A DNA stretch of 64,000 bases from MFD09286-c1 sp963701015 (GTDB lineage Bacteria; Bacteroidota; Bacteroidia; Bacteroidales; DTGW01), in NCBI GenBank assembly GCA_963701015.1, contig OY969556.1:2356001-2420000 (forward strand). The letters are read 5' to 3'. Below the pieces are notes generated by a model. That model had not been told where the DNA came from. It did no database searches and was given only the letters and a program-made list of their open reading frames with translations. Below are positions 46,957 through 56,724 of this stretch, in pieces (position 1 is the first letter of the stretch; each line of letters begins with the position of its first letter). A program made the translations under genes and the position numbers.

Positions 46957-48630
46957 TCAGTGTTCTACTTCAATTTTACAGTAATACCTGGTAGAATTTG
47001 ATAATACCTCAACAAAATAAATTCCATTCACTAAATTTTGAACATTTACTTTTTGTCCATTTTGAATAAATGCAGAATAAACATTTTCACCTGACATTGA
47101 AATTATTTTCACAAATATTTTCCCATTCAGTTTTGTATCTAAAATTTGAAAATAATTGAAGCATGGATTGGGGAACAATTCAATTTTGAGATTATTAATT
47201 AAAATCTGGTCAACACCAGGTACCAAATAAAATTTAAAATATTTAGTTTCGTTGTTTTGAATGGATATATTTTGAATTATTGCTGATTTATAACCAGTAG
47301 CCGACACTTTTAACGAATAATTTCCTGAATAAACAGGGCGATAAAAACTTCCATTTTTTGCATCGGAATAAACTACTGAGCTATCATTATCATGTCCAAC
47401 CAATTCAATTTTAGCTAAAACTGGTTTTTGAGTTGCTGAATCGTACACAAACCCATGAAAGCCGTAAAATGCCTGCTCTAAAAAATGCAGGAATGAACGA
47501 TAATTATAATCCCATAATTTCAAAAGCGAATCTTCAGGAGTAATTTTGGTAATAGCATCAAGCTCAATAGTAACTTCGCGTCCCTGATGAAAATTTGTGA
47601 TATAATCCTGGCGGCCACCATAAACCGTGTACCATTGGGCTCCATCAGTAATACCATTAGGACTTACGCTGGTAAAATAACCTTTTCTCCCAAAATATTG
47701 TGAAGTATCAGCAAACTCTGAAGCTACATATTTGAACCACATTGAATCGACATGCAAAGTATATGTACAATCCCATGGATAATTTACCACTTCGTCACCT
47801 GCATGATAATTTGCTGAGAGCACAAAATGATATTTATTTTCAAGGTTCATTACTGCTTGCGATTCAGGCTGATAAGCCAATCCATCCGGATGAAGGCCTT
47901 CTACAGGGTCGGGATAATTTCGGTTTAAATCAACATTATTGGCATTGAAACGTGTAGCTGACCATACATTAGTACTATCATAATAAGTTCCATCAGGGTT
48001 TGCCAACGGATTAATCCAAATATCCAAACTATCAACCAATTTTGTTGCAAGTGAATCTTTATTGTAATTTGTTAAAAGATAATCAATCAAGTGAAGCATT
48101 AAAATATAGCCGCCAGTTTCATCGCCATGCATGGTTGATGAAAACATTACCGATGGTTTAGCTAATGTAGTATCGGTATTTATCCGTGCATAAAGTAAAG
48201 CACGGTTTTTAACACTTTCACCTATTGTAATTATTTTACAAAGTGATGGAAAAGCATTTGCGAAACTATCCATAATTGAAACATATTGTGGAAACGAAGG
48301 ATAAGCACTAAAGCCCCAAATTGTGCCTGAGGCTTTTTGACTGCTTTTGGTAGTTTTTATTTCAATTATTCTGAAAGTCAATTTCAATTTTAAAAAATTC
48401 TGAAACTGATTATAATTTAAATAAGCCTCAACAGAATCCTTATCAACTTTTGAAATAGAAACCAATAATGTAAGTTTTTGCAAAGGCAAATTAGAAGTGC
48501 GGGGAAATTTTAAAATCACTTCACCTCGGTTTTGCAGGATTGATATTGCTTTAACTGAATCAGGGTTGCGTTGCGAAAATAGCTGAATGTTTAAGAGAAG
48601 GACAAATATTGTTAAGATAAATGCCTTCAT
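46957..48630 (-). CDS. Secreted M14-family zinc carboxypeptidase with type IX sorting domain
   Basis: 557 residues. Signal peptide (1-19), a prodomain-like region, then the M14 core: zinc ligands in MHGDETGG (H-x-x-E) and NYHAGDEVVNYPWD, with WINPLANPDG and VDLNRNYPDP between, and the catalytic glutamate in REVTIELDAI. A carboxypeptidase-regulatory-like beta domain follows (FVYDSATQKPV...), and the last 75 residues are a type A Por sorting domain (IELFPNPCFNYFQI ... NGIYFVEV). It is thus exported by the type IX system to digest peptides outside the cell. Tail-to-tail with hydG; just downstream of hisS. Confidence 0.92.
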   Translation of the reverse strand: MKAFILTIFVLLLNIQLFSQRNPDSVKAISILQNRGEVILKFPRTSNLPLQKLTLLVSISKVDKDSVEAYLNYNQFQNFLKLKLTFRIIEIKTTKSSQKASGTIWGFSAYPSFPQYVSIMDSFANAFPSLCKIITIGESVKNRALLYARINTDTTLAKPSVMFSSTMHGDETGGYILMLHLIDYLLTNYNKDSLATKLVDSLDIWINPLANPDGTYYDSTNVWSATRFNANNVDLNRNYPDPVEGLHPDGLAYQPESQAVMNLENKYHFVLSANYHAGDEVVNYPWDCTYTLHVDSMWFKYVASEFADTSQYFGRKGYFTSVSPNGITDGAQWYTVYGGRQDYITNFHQGREVTIELDAITKITPEDSLLKLWDYNYRSFLHFLEQAFYGFHGFVYDSATQKPVLAKIELVGHDNDSSVVYSDAKNGSFYRPVYSGNYSLKVSATGYKSAIIQNISIQNNETKYFKFYLVPGVDQILINNLKIELFPNPCFNYFQILDTKLNGKIFVKIISMSGENVYSAFIQNGQKVNVQNLVNGIYFVEVLSNSTRYYCKIEVEH

Positions 48631-48636
48631 TACTAT

Positions 48637-50013
48637 TTATTTTGTTGAAAATTCTTTGGATAGAAAATGAAGCAAATCACCGGTCTTAATTTTCGATTGT
48701 TCACCTGACACCATATTTTTTAATGACAAAACATTTTCGTTTATTTCATTTTCTCCTGCAATAATTACAAAAGGAACTTTTTTAGCATTGGCGTATTTCA
48801 TTTGCTTGTCCAGTTTGGCTTTATCAGGAAATAACTCGGCACTAATACCGGTCTTTCTCAACTCATTAACAAGAGGAAGGCAAAACTGTTCCTCTTTTTC
48901 ACCAAAATTAATAAATAGAACCTTTGTTGCAGAGGATGTTTCATCGGGAAATTTATTTAATTGAAGCAATACATCATAAATTCTGTCTGCCCCAAATGAA
49001 ATTCCAACACCTGAGACGCCTTCCATTCCAAAAACACCGGTCAAATTATCATACCTACCCCCACCAGATATGCTGCCTATTTCAACATCTTTTGCCTTAG
49101 CTTCGAAAATAGCACCGGTGTAATAATTTAAGCCTCGGGCAAGAGTCAGGTCGAATTCAATTTTTGATTTAACATTTAATTGTTCACAATAATCTAGAAC
49201 TGCTTTTAATTCCTGAAGGCCTAATGTTCCAATTTTAGATTCTATAAAAAATGGTTGTAAAGTCTGAATTTTTCTATGACTATTCTCTTGAAGTATAAAA
49301 AGAATAATTTTTAAATCCTCTAAAGCTTTATCATTAATGCCTTTATTTTTTAGTTCTAAAATAACATTATCGATTCCAATTTTCTCAAACTTATCAATTG
49401 CAATAGTAATATCAATCAATTTATTAGAATGGCCTATGAATTCTGCAATTCCTGCAAGAATTTTCCGATTGTTTATTTTTATAGTTACATCAATTCCAAG
49501 TTGAGTAAATACATTGTCGATTATTTGAACAAGCTCAACTTCGTTTAACAAAGAGTTGCTTCCAACTACATCGGCATCACATTGGTAAAATTCGCGATAA
49601 CGCCCTTTCTGTGGACGGTCGGCGCGCCAAACCGGTTGGATTTGGTAGCGTTTAAATGGAAAGGTAATTTCATCGCGATGCTGGACTACATACCTGGCGA
49701 ATGGAACAGTTAAATCGTAGCGCAGTCCTTTTTCAGAAATTTTACCTGAAAGGCCAGGTGCATTGTCTTTTTTCAGCTCTTCATCATGAATATCAGAAAG
49801 AAAATCGCCGGAATTCAATATTTTAAATAAAAGCTTATCTCCTTCTTCGCCATATTTTCCCAGAAGTGTAGAAAGATTCTCCATTGCCGGAGTTTCGATA
49901 GGTTGAAATCCATATAATTCAAAAACTGAACGAATAGTATTGAAAATGTAATTTCGGCGGGACATTTCAACAGGTCCAAAATCGCGAGTTCCTTTCGGTA
50001 TTGATGGTTTCAT
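48637..50013 (-). CDS. hisS: Histidine--tRNA ligase
   Basis: 458 residues, class II synthetase. PKGTRDFGP at the N-terminus, motif 2 RYQIQPVWRADRPQKGRYREFYQCDAD (first segment near residue 120), the histidine-specific LARGLNYYTGAIFE and SGGGRYDNLTGVFG motifs, and motif 3 GVGISFGADRIYD, followed by the anticodon-binding domain. It lies 108 bases downstream of ettA, separated from it by a paired octamer array, and six bases upstream of the carboxypeptidase gene. Confidence 0.97.
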   Translation of the reverse strand: MKPSIPKGTRDFGPVEMSRRNYIFNTIRSVFELYGFQPIETPAMENLSTLLGKYGEEGDKLLFKILNSGDFLSDIHDEELKKDNAPGLSGKISEKGLRYDLTVPFARYVVQHRDEITFPFKRYQIQPVWRADRPQKGRYREFYQCDADVVGSNSLLNEVELVQIIDNVFTQLGIDVTIKINNRKILAGIAEFIGHSNKLIDITIAIDKFEKIGIDNVILELKNKGINDKALEDLKIILFILQENSHRKIQTLQPFFIESKIGTLGLQELKAVLDYCEQLNVKSKIEFDLTLARGLNYYTGAIFEAKAKDVEIGSISGGGRYDNLTGVFGMEGVSGVGISFGADRIYDVLLQLNKFPDETSSATKVLFINFGEKEEQFCLPLVNELRKTGISAELFPDKAKLDKQMKYANAKKVPFVIIAGENEINENVLSLKNMVSGEQSKIKTGDLLHFLSKEFSTK

Positions 50014-50017
50014 ATGT

Positions 50018-50124
50018 TAATTTGCTAATGTGTCAATATGCTAATGTGCTAATGTGCTGATTTAGAGAATTGCCAAAATTTCGGAATCATTGGCAAATTG
50101 CTAAATTGGCACATTTGCAAATTA
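50018..50124. repeat. Paired, inverted octanucleotide arrays between ettA and hisS
   Basis: Plus-strand units of eight bases run from 50018: TAATTTGC, TAATGTGT, CAATATGC, TAATGTGC twice, then two degenerate ones. From 50085 to 50124 the units are inverted (GCAAATTG, CTAAATTG, GCACATTT, GCAAATTA). Read on the minus strand, the inverted arm begins TAATTTGC, whose TAA is the ettA stop codon at 50124-50122. Architecture is the same as in the cysD-cysN gap. Confidence 0.8.
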
Positions 50125-51800
50125 TCTTGTCAGTTTTTTATATTTTATCCTATGTGGACCGCTGTCGCCAAGCCTTTTTTTGCGATTTTCTTCATAATCG
50201 CTAAACGAACCTTCGAAAAAGTAAATTTGTGAATCGCCTTCGAATGCAAGGATATGAGTGGCTATCCTGTCTAAAAACCATCGGTCGTGAGAAATTACAA
50301 CTGCGCATCCTGCAAAATTTTCCAAACCTTCTTCCAATGCACGTAATGTATTTACATCAATGTCATTGGTAGGCTCATCGAGCAATAACACATTTGCCTC
50401 TTCTTTTAAGGTAAGTGCTAAATGCAACCTGTTCCTCTCACCACCAGATAAAATACCACATTTCTTTTCCTGATCGGCACCCGTGAAATTAAACCTTGCC
50501 ACATACGCACGGGCGTTCACCTGGCGATTGCCAATATTCATAAATTCGAGTCCACCAGAAATAACTTCAAAAACTGTTTTTTCAGGATCAATGGCAGTAT
50601 GGGTTTGGTCAACATAACCAATTTTTACAGTTTCGCCTACTTTAAACTCGCCCGAATCCGCTTTTTCCTTTTCCATAATCATTCGGAATAAGGTAGTTTT
50701 ACCAGCACCATTTGGTCCAATAATACCAACGATACCGGCAGGTGGAAGATTGAAATTTAAGTTTTCAAATAGCAATTTATCGCCAAAGCCTTTTGAAACA
50801 TTTTGGGCTTCAATAACATTGTTTCCCAATCGTGGCCCATTAGGAATAAATATTTCCAATCGGTCTTCTTTTAATTTCACATCTTCATTCATCATTTTTT
50901 CGTAAGCTGCCAGTCGTGCTTTCCCTTTTGCCTGACGAGCTTTTGGGCCATACGCACCCATTCAAGTTCACGTTCCAATGTTTTTCGACGTTTGCTTTCC
51001 TGCTTTTCTTCCTGTGCCAGGCGGTTTGATTTTTGTTCTAACCACGAAGTGTAATTTCCCTGGTAAGGAATTCCTTCACCACGGTCGAGTTCAAGAATCC
51101 ATCCTGCAACATTGTCAAGAAAATATCTGTCGTGGGTAATGGCTATAACAGTGCCTTTGTATTCCTTTAAATGTTGTTCCAGCCATTCCACACTTTCAGC
51201 ATCTAAATGGTTGGTGGGTTCATCGAGCAATAAAATATCAGGCTCTTTTAACAACAAACGACATAAAGCTACCCTGCGACGCTCACCACCAGAAAGGTTC
51301 TTGACATTTGCATCTCCATCAGGACATCGAAGTGCATCCATTGCAATTTCAAGTTTATTGTCTAAATTCCAGCCATCATGCTGTTCAATCAATTCAGTAA
51401 GTTCACCTTGCCTTGCTATAAGTTTGTCCATAGCATCAGGAGTAAGGTCAGGATCGGCAAATTTTTCATTTACCTCTTCATATTCTTTTAAAATATCAAC
51501 AACTTCCTGAACACCTTCCTGTACGATTTCCTTCACTGTTTTAAGGTCATCAAGTTTAGGTTCTTGTTCCAAATATCCAACGGAATAACCCGGTGAAAAG
51601 ACAACCTGACCTTCAAATGACTTTTCAATACCGGCAATAATTTTCATCAAGGTTGATTTACCTGAACCGTTCAACCCTATAATTCCAATTTTTGCCCCAT
51701 AAAAAAATGAAAGATAAATATTGTTTAAAACCCGTTTATGGGGTGGATAAGTTTTTCCTACCCCCACCATTGAAAAAATTATTTTTTTATCGTCGCTCAT
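50122..51800 (-). CDS. ettA: Energy-dependent translational throttle protein EttA (ABC-F), with one-base frameshift
   Basis: Two halves in different frames join when one C is restored in a CCC run at 50945-50947, recovering WVRMAPKARQAKGKARLAAYEK and a protein of 559 residues, the usual EttA length. Each half has an ABC ATPase: Walker A GLNGSGKST and GPNGAGKTT, signatures LSGGERRR and LSGGERNR, Walker B LLLDEPTNHLD and LLLDEPTNDID. No membrane domain is present, as expected for ABC-F proteins that act in the ribosomal E site. An intact rest of the gene suggests sequence error. Confidence 0.92.
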
Positions 51801-51807
51801 AATATTA

Positions 51808-51835
51808 ATTACAAATTACTAATGTCAAATTACAA
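51808..51835 (-). repeat. Short heptanucleotide array upstream of ettA
   Basis: Four seven-base units on the minus strand: TTGTAAT, TTGACAT, TAGTAAT, TTGTAAT, ending eight bases before the ettA start codon. Unlike the other arrays it does not begin on a stop codon. Confidence 0.5.
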
Positions 51836-51942
51836 ATTTTCGAATACCTATTAAAAATATGAAATTCATTTTCACGGAATTTCATATTCCGTTCTCCTTA
51901 ACCCGTTTTCATTTCTTCGTTAAAAAGATTGCAAAATTACAA

Positions 51943-51986
51943 AAAACAAAACCCGAAACAATTATCGTTTGAAAATCATTTCGGGT
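51943..51986 (-). terminator. Rho-independent terminator after the exported protein at 52007
   Basis: On the minus strand ACCCGAAA (51986-51979) pairs with TTTCGGGT (51958-51951), with a 20-base loop, followed by TTTGTTTTTTG. It lies 20 bases past the stop. Confidence 0.7.
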
Positions 51987-52006
51987 GAAATTATATTTAA
52001 GAAATT

Positions 52007-52855
52007 TTACTTACGTGCCAGTTTCTTAAAATCCTTGAGTAAAAAACCATCTGGTTCATCATGGGAAACTTTATGATATTCAAAATAATAAATTTCCGCA
52101 TCGGATGCTCCCATTATAATATTGTAGCAACGGGCGACAAGTTTTGTCCCTTCGGGTCCCACTTTATGCAAAAAAACTACAGTAGAATCACTTGAATCAA
52201 TTGCTTTTGAAACTTCATCACGGGTTACAATTTTGAATTTATACGGATAAACTTTTTTGATTTTCTCCGCCGTATTTACATCAGGAGCCAGTTCGTCTTT
52301 GACAATATATAAAGTTTTATCTTTTACATCGCCCATATTTTCATTATAGTATTTAAACATATTAACTTTAAGCATCTTAGGGTTTTTATGCAGCATTTCG
52401 ACATGGTTTTGCATAAATCGCAATAAAACCTGCAATTTATAATCGTAATGATCTTCATCAACACCATAATACGCCACTGGTAACGGACAGAAATCAGGCA
52501 TATTCGATACTATTTTTTCTTTTCCTCCTAAAACAAGACTTAAAAATTCATATTTAGCCAGACTTTTATCTTTATCAAAACGTACCTGGTTCAATAAAAT
52601 AAATGAATATTGAGGGTCCATCCGCTTTTCATCAAACTCATTTGAAGTTATAAAATCGTATGGTGTTAATTTCCATTCTTTTTTCATAAAATCTTTAATC
52701 ACAAAATTATATTGAGCCATAGGGTTATCGCTGAGGACTACCAATGTTTTTGTTTGGTATAACTTTTCAACATCTGCAGGTTTGGGAACATAATCGGGTG
52801 AAAAGGATGATAAAAAAATTATAAGTATTGGAATAAGCATTACTATTTTTTTCAT
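52007..52855 (-). CDS. Exported hypothetical protein
   Basis: 282 residues with a clear signal peptide (MKKIVMLIPILIIFLSSFS). The mature part is an alpha/beta domain: DVEKLYQTKTLVVLSDNPMA, a middle section with PVAYYGVDEDHYDYKLQVLLRFMQNHVEML, and near the end STVVFLHKVGPEG. No lipobox, transmembrane helix or known catalytic motif. Not recognised as a named family. Monocistronic, with its own terminator, and divergent from the hybrid kinase gene at 53076; the 220 bases between are AT-rich. Confidence 0.65.
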   Translation of the reverse strand: MKKIVMLIPILIIFLSSFSPDYVPKPADVEKLYQTKTLVVLSDNPMAQYNFVIKDFMKKEWKLTPYDFITSNEFDEKRMDPQYSFILLNQVRFDKDKSLAKYEFLSLVLGGKEKIVSNMPDFCPLPVAYYGVDEDHYDYKLQVLLRFMQNHVEMLHKNPKMLKVNMFKYYNENMGDVKDKTLYIVKDELAPDVNTAEKIKKVYPYKFKIVTRDEVSKAIDSSDSTVVFLHKVGPEGTKLVARCYNIIMGASDAEIYYFEYHKVSHDEPDGFLLKDFKKLARK

Positions 52856-53075
52856 GATTTTAATATAATTTAAGTTTAACGGAATATTTGTTTTATAAAA
52901 TTTATGTTTCTATATTTAGCCTTATATTCTACATATACAAACAGAATATAAAATTACCAATTTTAATGAATAAAAACTATTCTGAAATAATAATCTTTAT
53001 GAATAAAGTTTTTTGTAATCACAAATCAGAATTGATTAATTTTTAATATTTTCGTGGACATAAAGAGCATATTTT

Positions 53076-54815
53076 ATGGGGTTATTGGAAAGATTGATTA
53101 AGCTTTCGCATTTTGGTAATTTTAATTCCTGTGATAAACAGGTTATTAATAAAGTTATTGCCACAAATTTCATATCCATTGCAGGTGGGTTAGTATTCAT
53201 CCTGTTTAGTATTTTTACATTTATTACAAAAAATTATATTCATTCCCTGGTAATGTTTACCGCCTTTATTTTAGTAATGGCTAATTTATTGGCTTTACAT
53301 AAAACTAAAAATTTTAATTTTTCCGATAATTTTCTTATTTGCTTTTTAGGTGTAGATATAATGTATTTGCTTATTACCGGAGGTGATAAAGAAACCGGAT
53401 TTTTATGGGTATTTATTTACCCGGCTGTATGTGTATTTCTAATTGGCCAAAAAAGAGGCATAATATACTCATTATCGTTTTTGTTACTATTCATTGCAAT
53501 AATGGTTTGGCCTCAAAATTCAATTATACTGGTACATTATCCTTCTGCAATAATAATCCGTACAGTTTCAGTTTACCTTTTTATTACTATAATTTCATAT
53601 GGATTTTTGTACTTTAAAAACCAAAGATTTATTGAAAAGGAAGCAGAAAACCTTGAATTGAAGAGTGAAACAAAGGAAAAAGATGAGTTTATTTCAAAGC
53701 TTTCACACCAAATTCGTACACCTTTAAATAATATTATGGTATTGGGCGATTTAATAGGTAATACGCCATTGGACGAAAACCAGAAAGACTTAATAGATTC
53801 TATACTTGCATCGACACATAATTTGGTTAACGTTGTAAATACAATTGTTAAAGTTTCGGTAGCCGATATTGATGAAAAATCGCATAAAATAAATTTTGAA
53901 CTTCTTTCTACCGTTCGAAGCACTATTAAACTTTTCAATTATCAATATCAGGATAGTGTTCAAATAAAACTGATTGACAATAATGTTGAAAAAATTAACA
54001 TTGTTGGCGATCCTATTTGGATTAAACAAATATTCTTAAACCTGATTGAAAATTTATTAAAGTTTAAACCTCAGGAAAATATAAATTTAGAATTAGCAAT
54101 ATCGCAGGTTAAAGAAAATCAGGCCAATATTGAACTTTTATTTAATATTAGTTTTAATTTTCAACTTCCGGCTATAAACCTAAGTGAGGAAAAATGGTTG
54201 TTGGGCGATGGAATGCTCAGCCAACTTAATCTGTTCAATTCAACTTTCGATATATCAATTGCTAAAAGGTTGGTTGAACTCTCCGGCAGCAGAATATTTG
54301 CATCATATGCAGATAAAGTAACCAATATGGAGTTCCAGATTAAATTTGCCAAAACTCCAGCTGAAAAAGTTGTTCAATCTGAAACAAAAATTGGACCATT
54401 TATAAACCTTCCAACACGCAGTATTGATATAAAAGATGCAAATGTATTGCTGGTTGAAGATAACTTAATCAATCAGAAGATTGTTGTATTGAGCCTAAAA
54501 AGCCTAGTTGCAAATATTGATATTGCAAATAATGGAAAAGAAGCACTGGATAAATTTGGATCAATTAAATACGATATTGTTTTAATGGATATTCAAATGC
54601 CAATTATGGATGGCATTACAGCTACGCGTAAAATTAGAGAACTTGAAGCCAGTACGCATTCAAATGTTCCAATCATTGCAATAACTGCGAATGCTCTTTC
54701 GGGTGATAAAGAAATTTGTTTAGCGGCAGGAATGAATGATTATATCAGCAAACCTTTTCAAATTGACGTATTGGTTCAAAAAATGAAAGATTTACTGAAT
54801 CAGAAAGAAGCTTAA
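53076..54815 (+). CDS. Hybrid histidine kinase/response regulator with degenerate ATP-binding domain
   Basis: 579 residues. Five to six membrane segments (about 30-180), a HisKA domain with the phospho-acceptor His211 in KLSHQIRTPLNNI, a region that should be HATPase_c (about 310-425), and a C-terminal receiver domain (455-575) with acidic pocket Glu461-Asp462, phospho-acceptor Asp505 in VLMDIQMPIMDG and the lysine in YISKPF. In the ATPase region the N-box survives in outline (QIFLNLIENLLKF), but no D-x-G-x-G and no G-x-G-L-G motif is present. It may be unable to bind ATP and may be a phosphatase or phosphorelay adaptor. Confidence 0.88.
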   Translation: MGLLERLIKLSHFGNFNSCDKQVINKVIATNFISIAGGLVFILFSIFTFITKNYIHSLVMFTAFILVMANLLALHKTKNFNFSDNFLICFLGVDIMYLLITGGDKETGFLWVFIYPAVCVFLIGQKRGIIYSLSFLLLFIAIMVWPQNSIILVHYPSAIIIRTVSVYLFITIISYGFLYFKNQRFIEKEAENLELKSETKEKDEFISKLSHQIRTPLNNIMVLGDLIGNTPLDENQKDLIDSILASTHNLVNVVNTIVKVSVADIDEKSHKINFELLSTVRSTIKLFNYQYQDSVQIKLIDNNVEKINIVGDPIWIKQIFLNLIENLLKFKPQENINLELAISQVKENQANIELLFNISFNFQLPAINLSEEKWLLGDGMLSQLNLFNSTFDISIAKRLVELSGSRIFASYADKVTNMEFQIKFAKTPAEKVVQSETKIGPFINLPTRSIDIKDANVLLVEDNLINQKIVVLSLKSLVANIDIANNGKEALDKFGSIKYDIVLMDIQMPIMDGITATRKIRELEASTHSNVPIIAITANALSGDKEICLAAGMNDYISKPFQIDVLVQKMKDLLNQKEA

Positions 54816-54818
54816 TTG

Positions 54819-56270
54819 CTATTTAATTTGCTTTAAGGTTTCTGTCAAATATTTCCAAAACTTTTCCACAGTAGCAATATTAACCCTTTCATCAGGAGAA
54901 TGAGGATGTCTGATTGTTGGCCCAAATGAAATCATATCCATTCCGTGATAAACATCCCCAATAATACCACATTCAAGTCCAGCATGGATTACTTTTATTG
55001 AAGGTTCAATGCCATATAAATTTTTATATACTTCTTTCATTGTTTTTAAAACAGAAGAATTCACATTGGGTTTCCATCCGGGATAGTCACCATCGTGAAC
55101 CGTTTCGGCATGTGCCATATCAAATATGCTTTCAATCATATTGCCTAAATCACTTTTGGCAGAGTCAACCGAACTTCGCAAAAGGCATTTAACCTGAATT
55201 TCATGATCATCGGATTTAACAATAGCTAAATTGGTAGAGGTTTCAACTACATCAGGCATTTCAGGTATCATACGAATTACACCGTTTGGTAAAGCGTATA
55301 ACGAATCAAATAAATGTTCCTGCGTTGTTTTATCAATGCAATACGTTGGTTTTGCAACAGGTTCAACTGTAAAATTAATATCAGGTTCAACACCAGCTAA
55401 TTCTTCACTATATAATTTAAGGAACGAAGCAGTACTTGCAATAAAATCATTTTCAAATTGTTTTGAAACTGTTACAACAGCAAAAGATTCACGGGGAATC
55501 GCATTTCTCAAACTTCCTCCATCAATTGAGCATAAGCGCATTTCAAAAAAATGATCGGCGTTCCACATGAACCGATTAAGTAATTTATTTGAATTACCGC
55601 GGCCTAAATGGATATCAACACCTGAATGGCCACCTTTTAGTCCGGTAAGACTTAATTTAAAAGCGGAATGATTAATAGGAACAAATTCTCTTTTATATTT
55701 AAATGTGGCGGTAGTATTCATTCCTCCAGCACAACCAATAAATAATTCTCCTTCATCTTCCGAATCGAGGTTAAGAAGTATATTACCTGTTAAAAAATTA
55801 TTTTGAAGACCAAAGGCACCCGTCATTCCGGTTTCTTCATCAATTGTAAACAAACCTTCAATTGGACCATGCGGAATATCTTTTGATTCAAGTATAGCTA
55901 GAATAGCTGAAACGCCAATACCATTGTCGGCTCCTAAAGTTGTGCCTTTAGCTTTAACCCATTCACCATCAATATAAGGTTGTATAGGGTCTTTTTCAAA
56001 ATCGTGTTGAGTTGTCGAATTTTTTTGTGGAACCATATCAAGGTGTGACTGCAAAACAACTATGGGCAAATTTTCATAACCTTTCACTGCAGGTTTCGAA
56101 ATCAATACATTGCCAACTTCATCGGTTTTGCATTGCAAATTATGCAATTTGGCAAAATTTTGAACAAACGCTATAACTCGTTCTTCCTTTTTCGAAGGCC
56201 TTGGTATATTGCACAGTTCCTGAAAATTTTTCCAGAGTGCAGTTGGTTGAAGTTCGGCTATTCCCGACAT
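54819..56270 (-). CDS. pepD: Aminoacyl-histidine dipeptidase (cytosol nonspecific dipeptidase)
   Basis: 483 residues, M20 family. LQSHLDMVPQKN near residue 75 carries the first zinc ligand and catalytic Asp, LGADNGIGVSAILAIL the bridging Asp, TIDEETGMTGAFGL the catalytic Glu pair and LNLDSEDEGELFIGCAGG the next ligand; GLKGGHSGVDIHLGRGN and the final ISFGPTIRHPHSPDERV complete the site. PepD hydrolyses Xaa-His and other dipeptides in the cytoplasm. Convergent with the hybrid kinase, whose stop is four bases away. Confidence 0.96.
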   Translation of the reverse strand: MSGIAELQPTALWKNFQELCNIPRPSKKEERVIAFVQNFAKLHNLQCKTDEVGNVLISKPAVKGYENLPIVVLQSHLDMVPQKNSTTQHDFEKDPIQPYIDGEWVKAKGTTLGADNGIGVSAILAILESKDIPHGPIEGLFTIDEETGMTGAFGLQNNFLTGNILLNLDSEDEGELFIGCAGGMNTTATFKYKREFVPINHSAFKLSLTGLKGGHSGVDIHLGRGNSNKLLNRFMWNADHFFEMRLCSIDGGSLRNAIPRESFAVVTVSKQFENDFIASTASFLKLYSEELAGVEPDINFTVEPVAKPTYCIDKTTQEHLFDSLYALPNGVIRMIPEMPDVVETSTNLAIVKSDDHEIQVKCLLRSSVDSAKSDLGNMIESIFDMAHAETVHDGDYPGWKPNVNSSVLKTMKEVYKNLYGIEPSIKVIHAGLECGIIGDVYHGMDMISFGPTIRHPHSPDERVNIATVEKFWKYLTETLKQIK

Positions 56271-56327
56271 ATGGTTTAATATTAAATGGATAATTCTAAA
56301 TCAAAAATAATTAAAAAAGCTGAACCT

Positions 56328-56705
56328 TTAACTCTTTGTGTCTAAAAGTTGCCGGAAAGTGATAAAACCTTCGTTGTATAATTTTATAAAAAATAATGAT
56401 AATTGATCTTCAGAATTTTCATTATTGTTGTCAACATTCAAAATTTTGGCTATATCGCTTATGTTTTTTTTATTGTCAATAAGTTCCCAGGTTTTGCTTC
56501 CTTTATCATCTAATGAAATTTTAAAATTAGAACTAATTCGACTGCCGGTAAATGTGTTAGATAAAATTTTGTTTTTAAAACGTGGAACAATTAATTTAGT
56601 TTTTCCATTGTCTGCAATTTCATGTTCAACAATTTTAATTGGAATTAAATCGAGAGTATTTGTTTGCTTCAGTATTTTTCGCCTTTTGAAAAAGTTTAAA
56701 ATCAT
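56328..56705 (-). CDS. PqqD-like small protein
   Basis: 125 residues. The pattern NTLDLIPIKIVEHEI, VPRFKNKIL, then LDDKGSKTWELIDNKKNISDIAKIL, then FFIKLYNEGFITF matches a PqqD-like family that is widespread in Bacteroidota. In other systems PqqD domains bind and present precursor peptides to radical-SAM enzymes. No peptide precursor or radical-SAM partner is adjacent, so the role here is unknown. It sits between pepD and the beta-mannosidase, all on the minus strand. Confidence 0.7.
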   Translation of the reverse strand: MILNFFKRRKILKQTNTLDLIPIKIVEHEIADNGKTKLIVPRFKNKILSNTFTGSRISSNFKISLDDKGSKTWELIDNKKNISDIAKILNVDNNNENSEDQLSLFFIKLYNEGFITFRQLLDTKS

Positions 56706-56724
56706 TTTGTCTTTTTAAATCATA

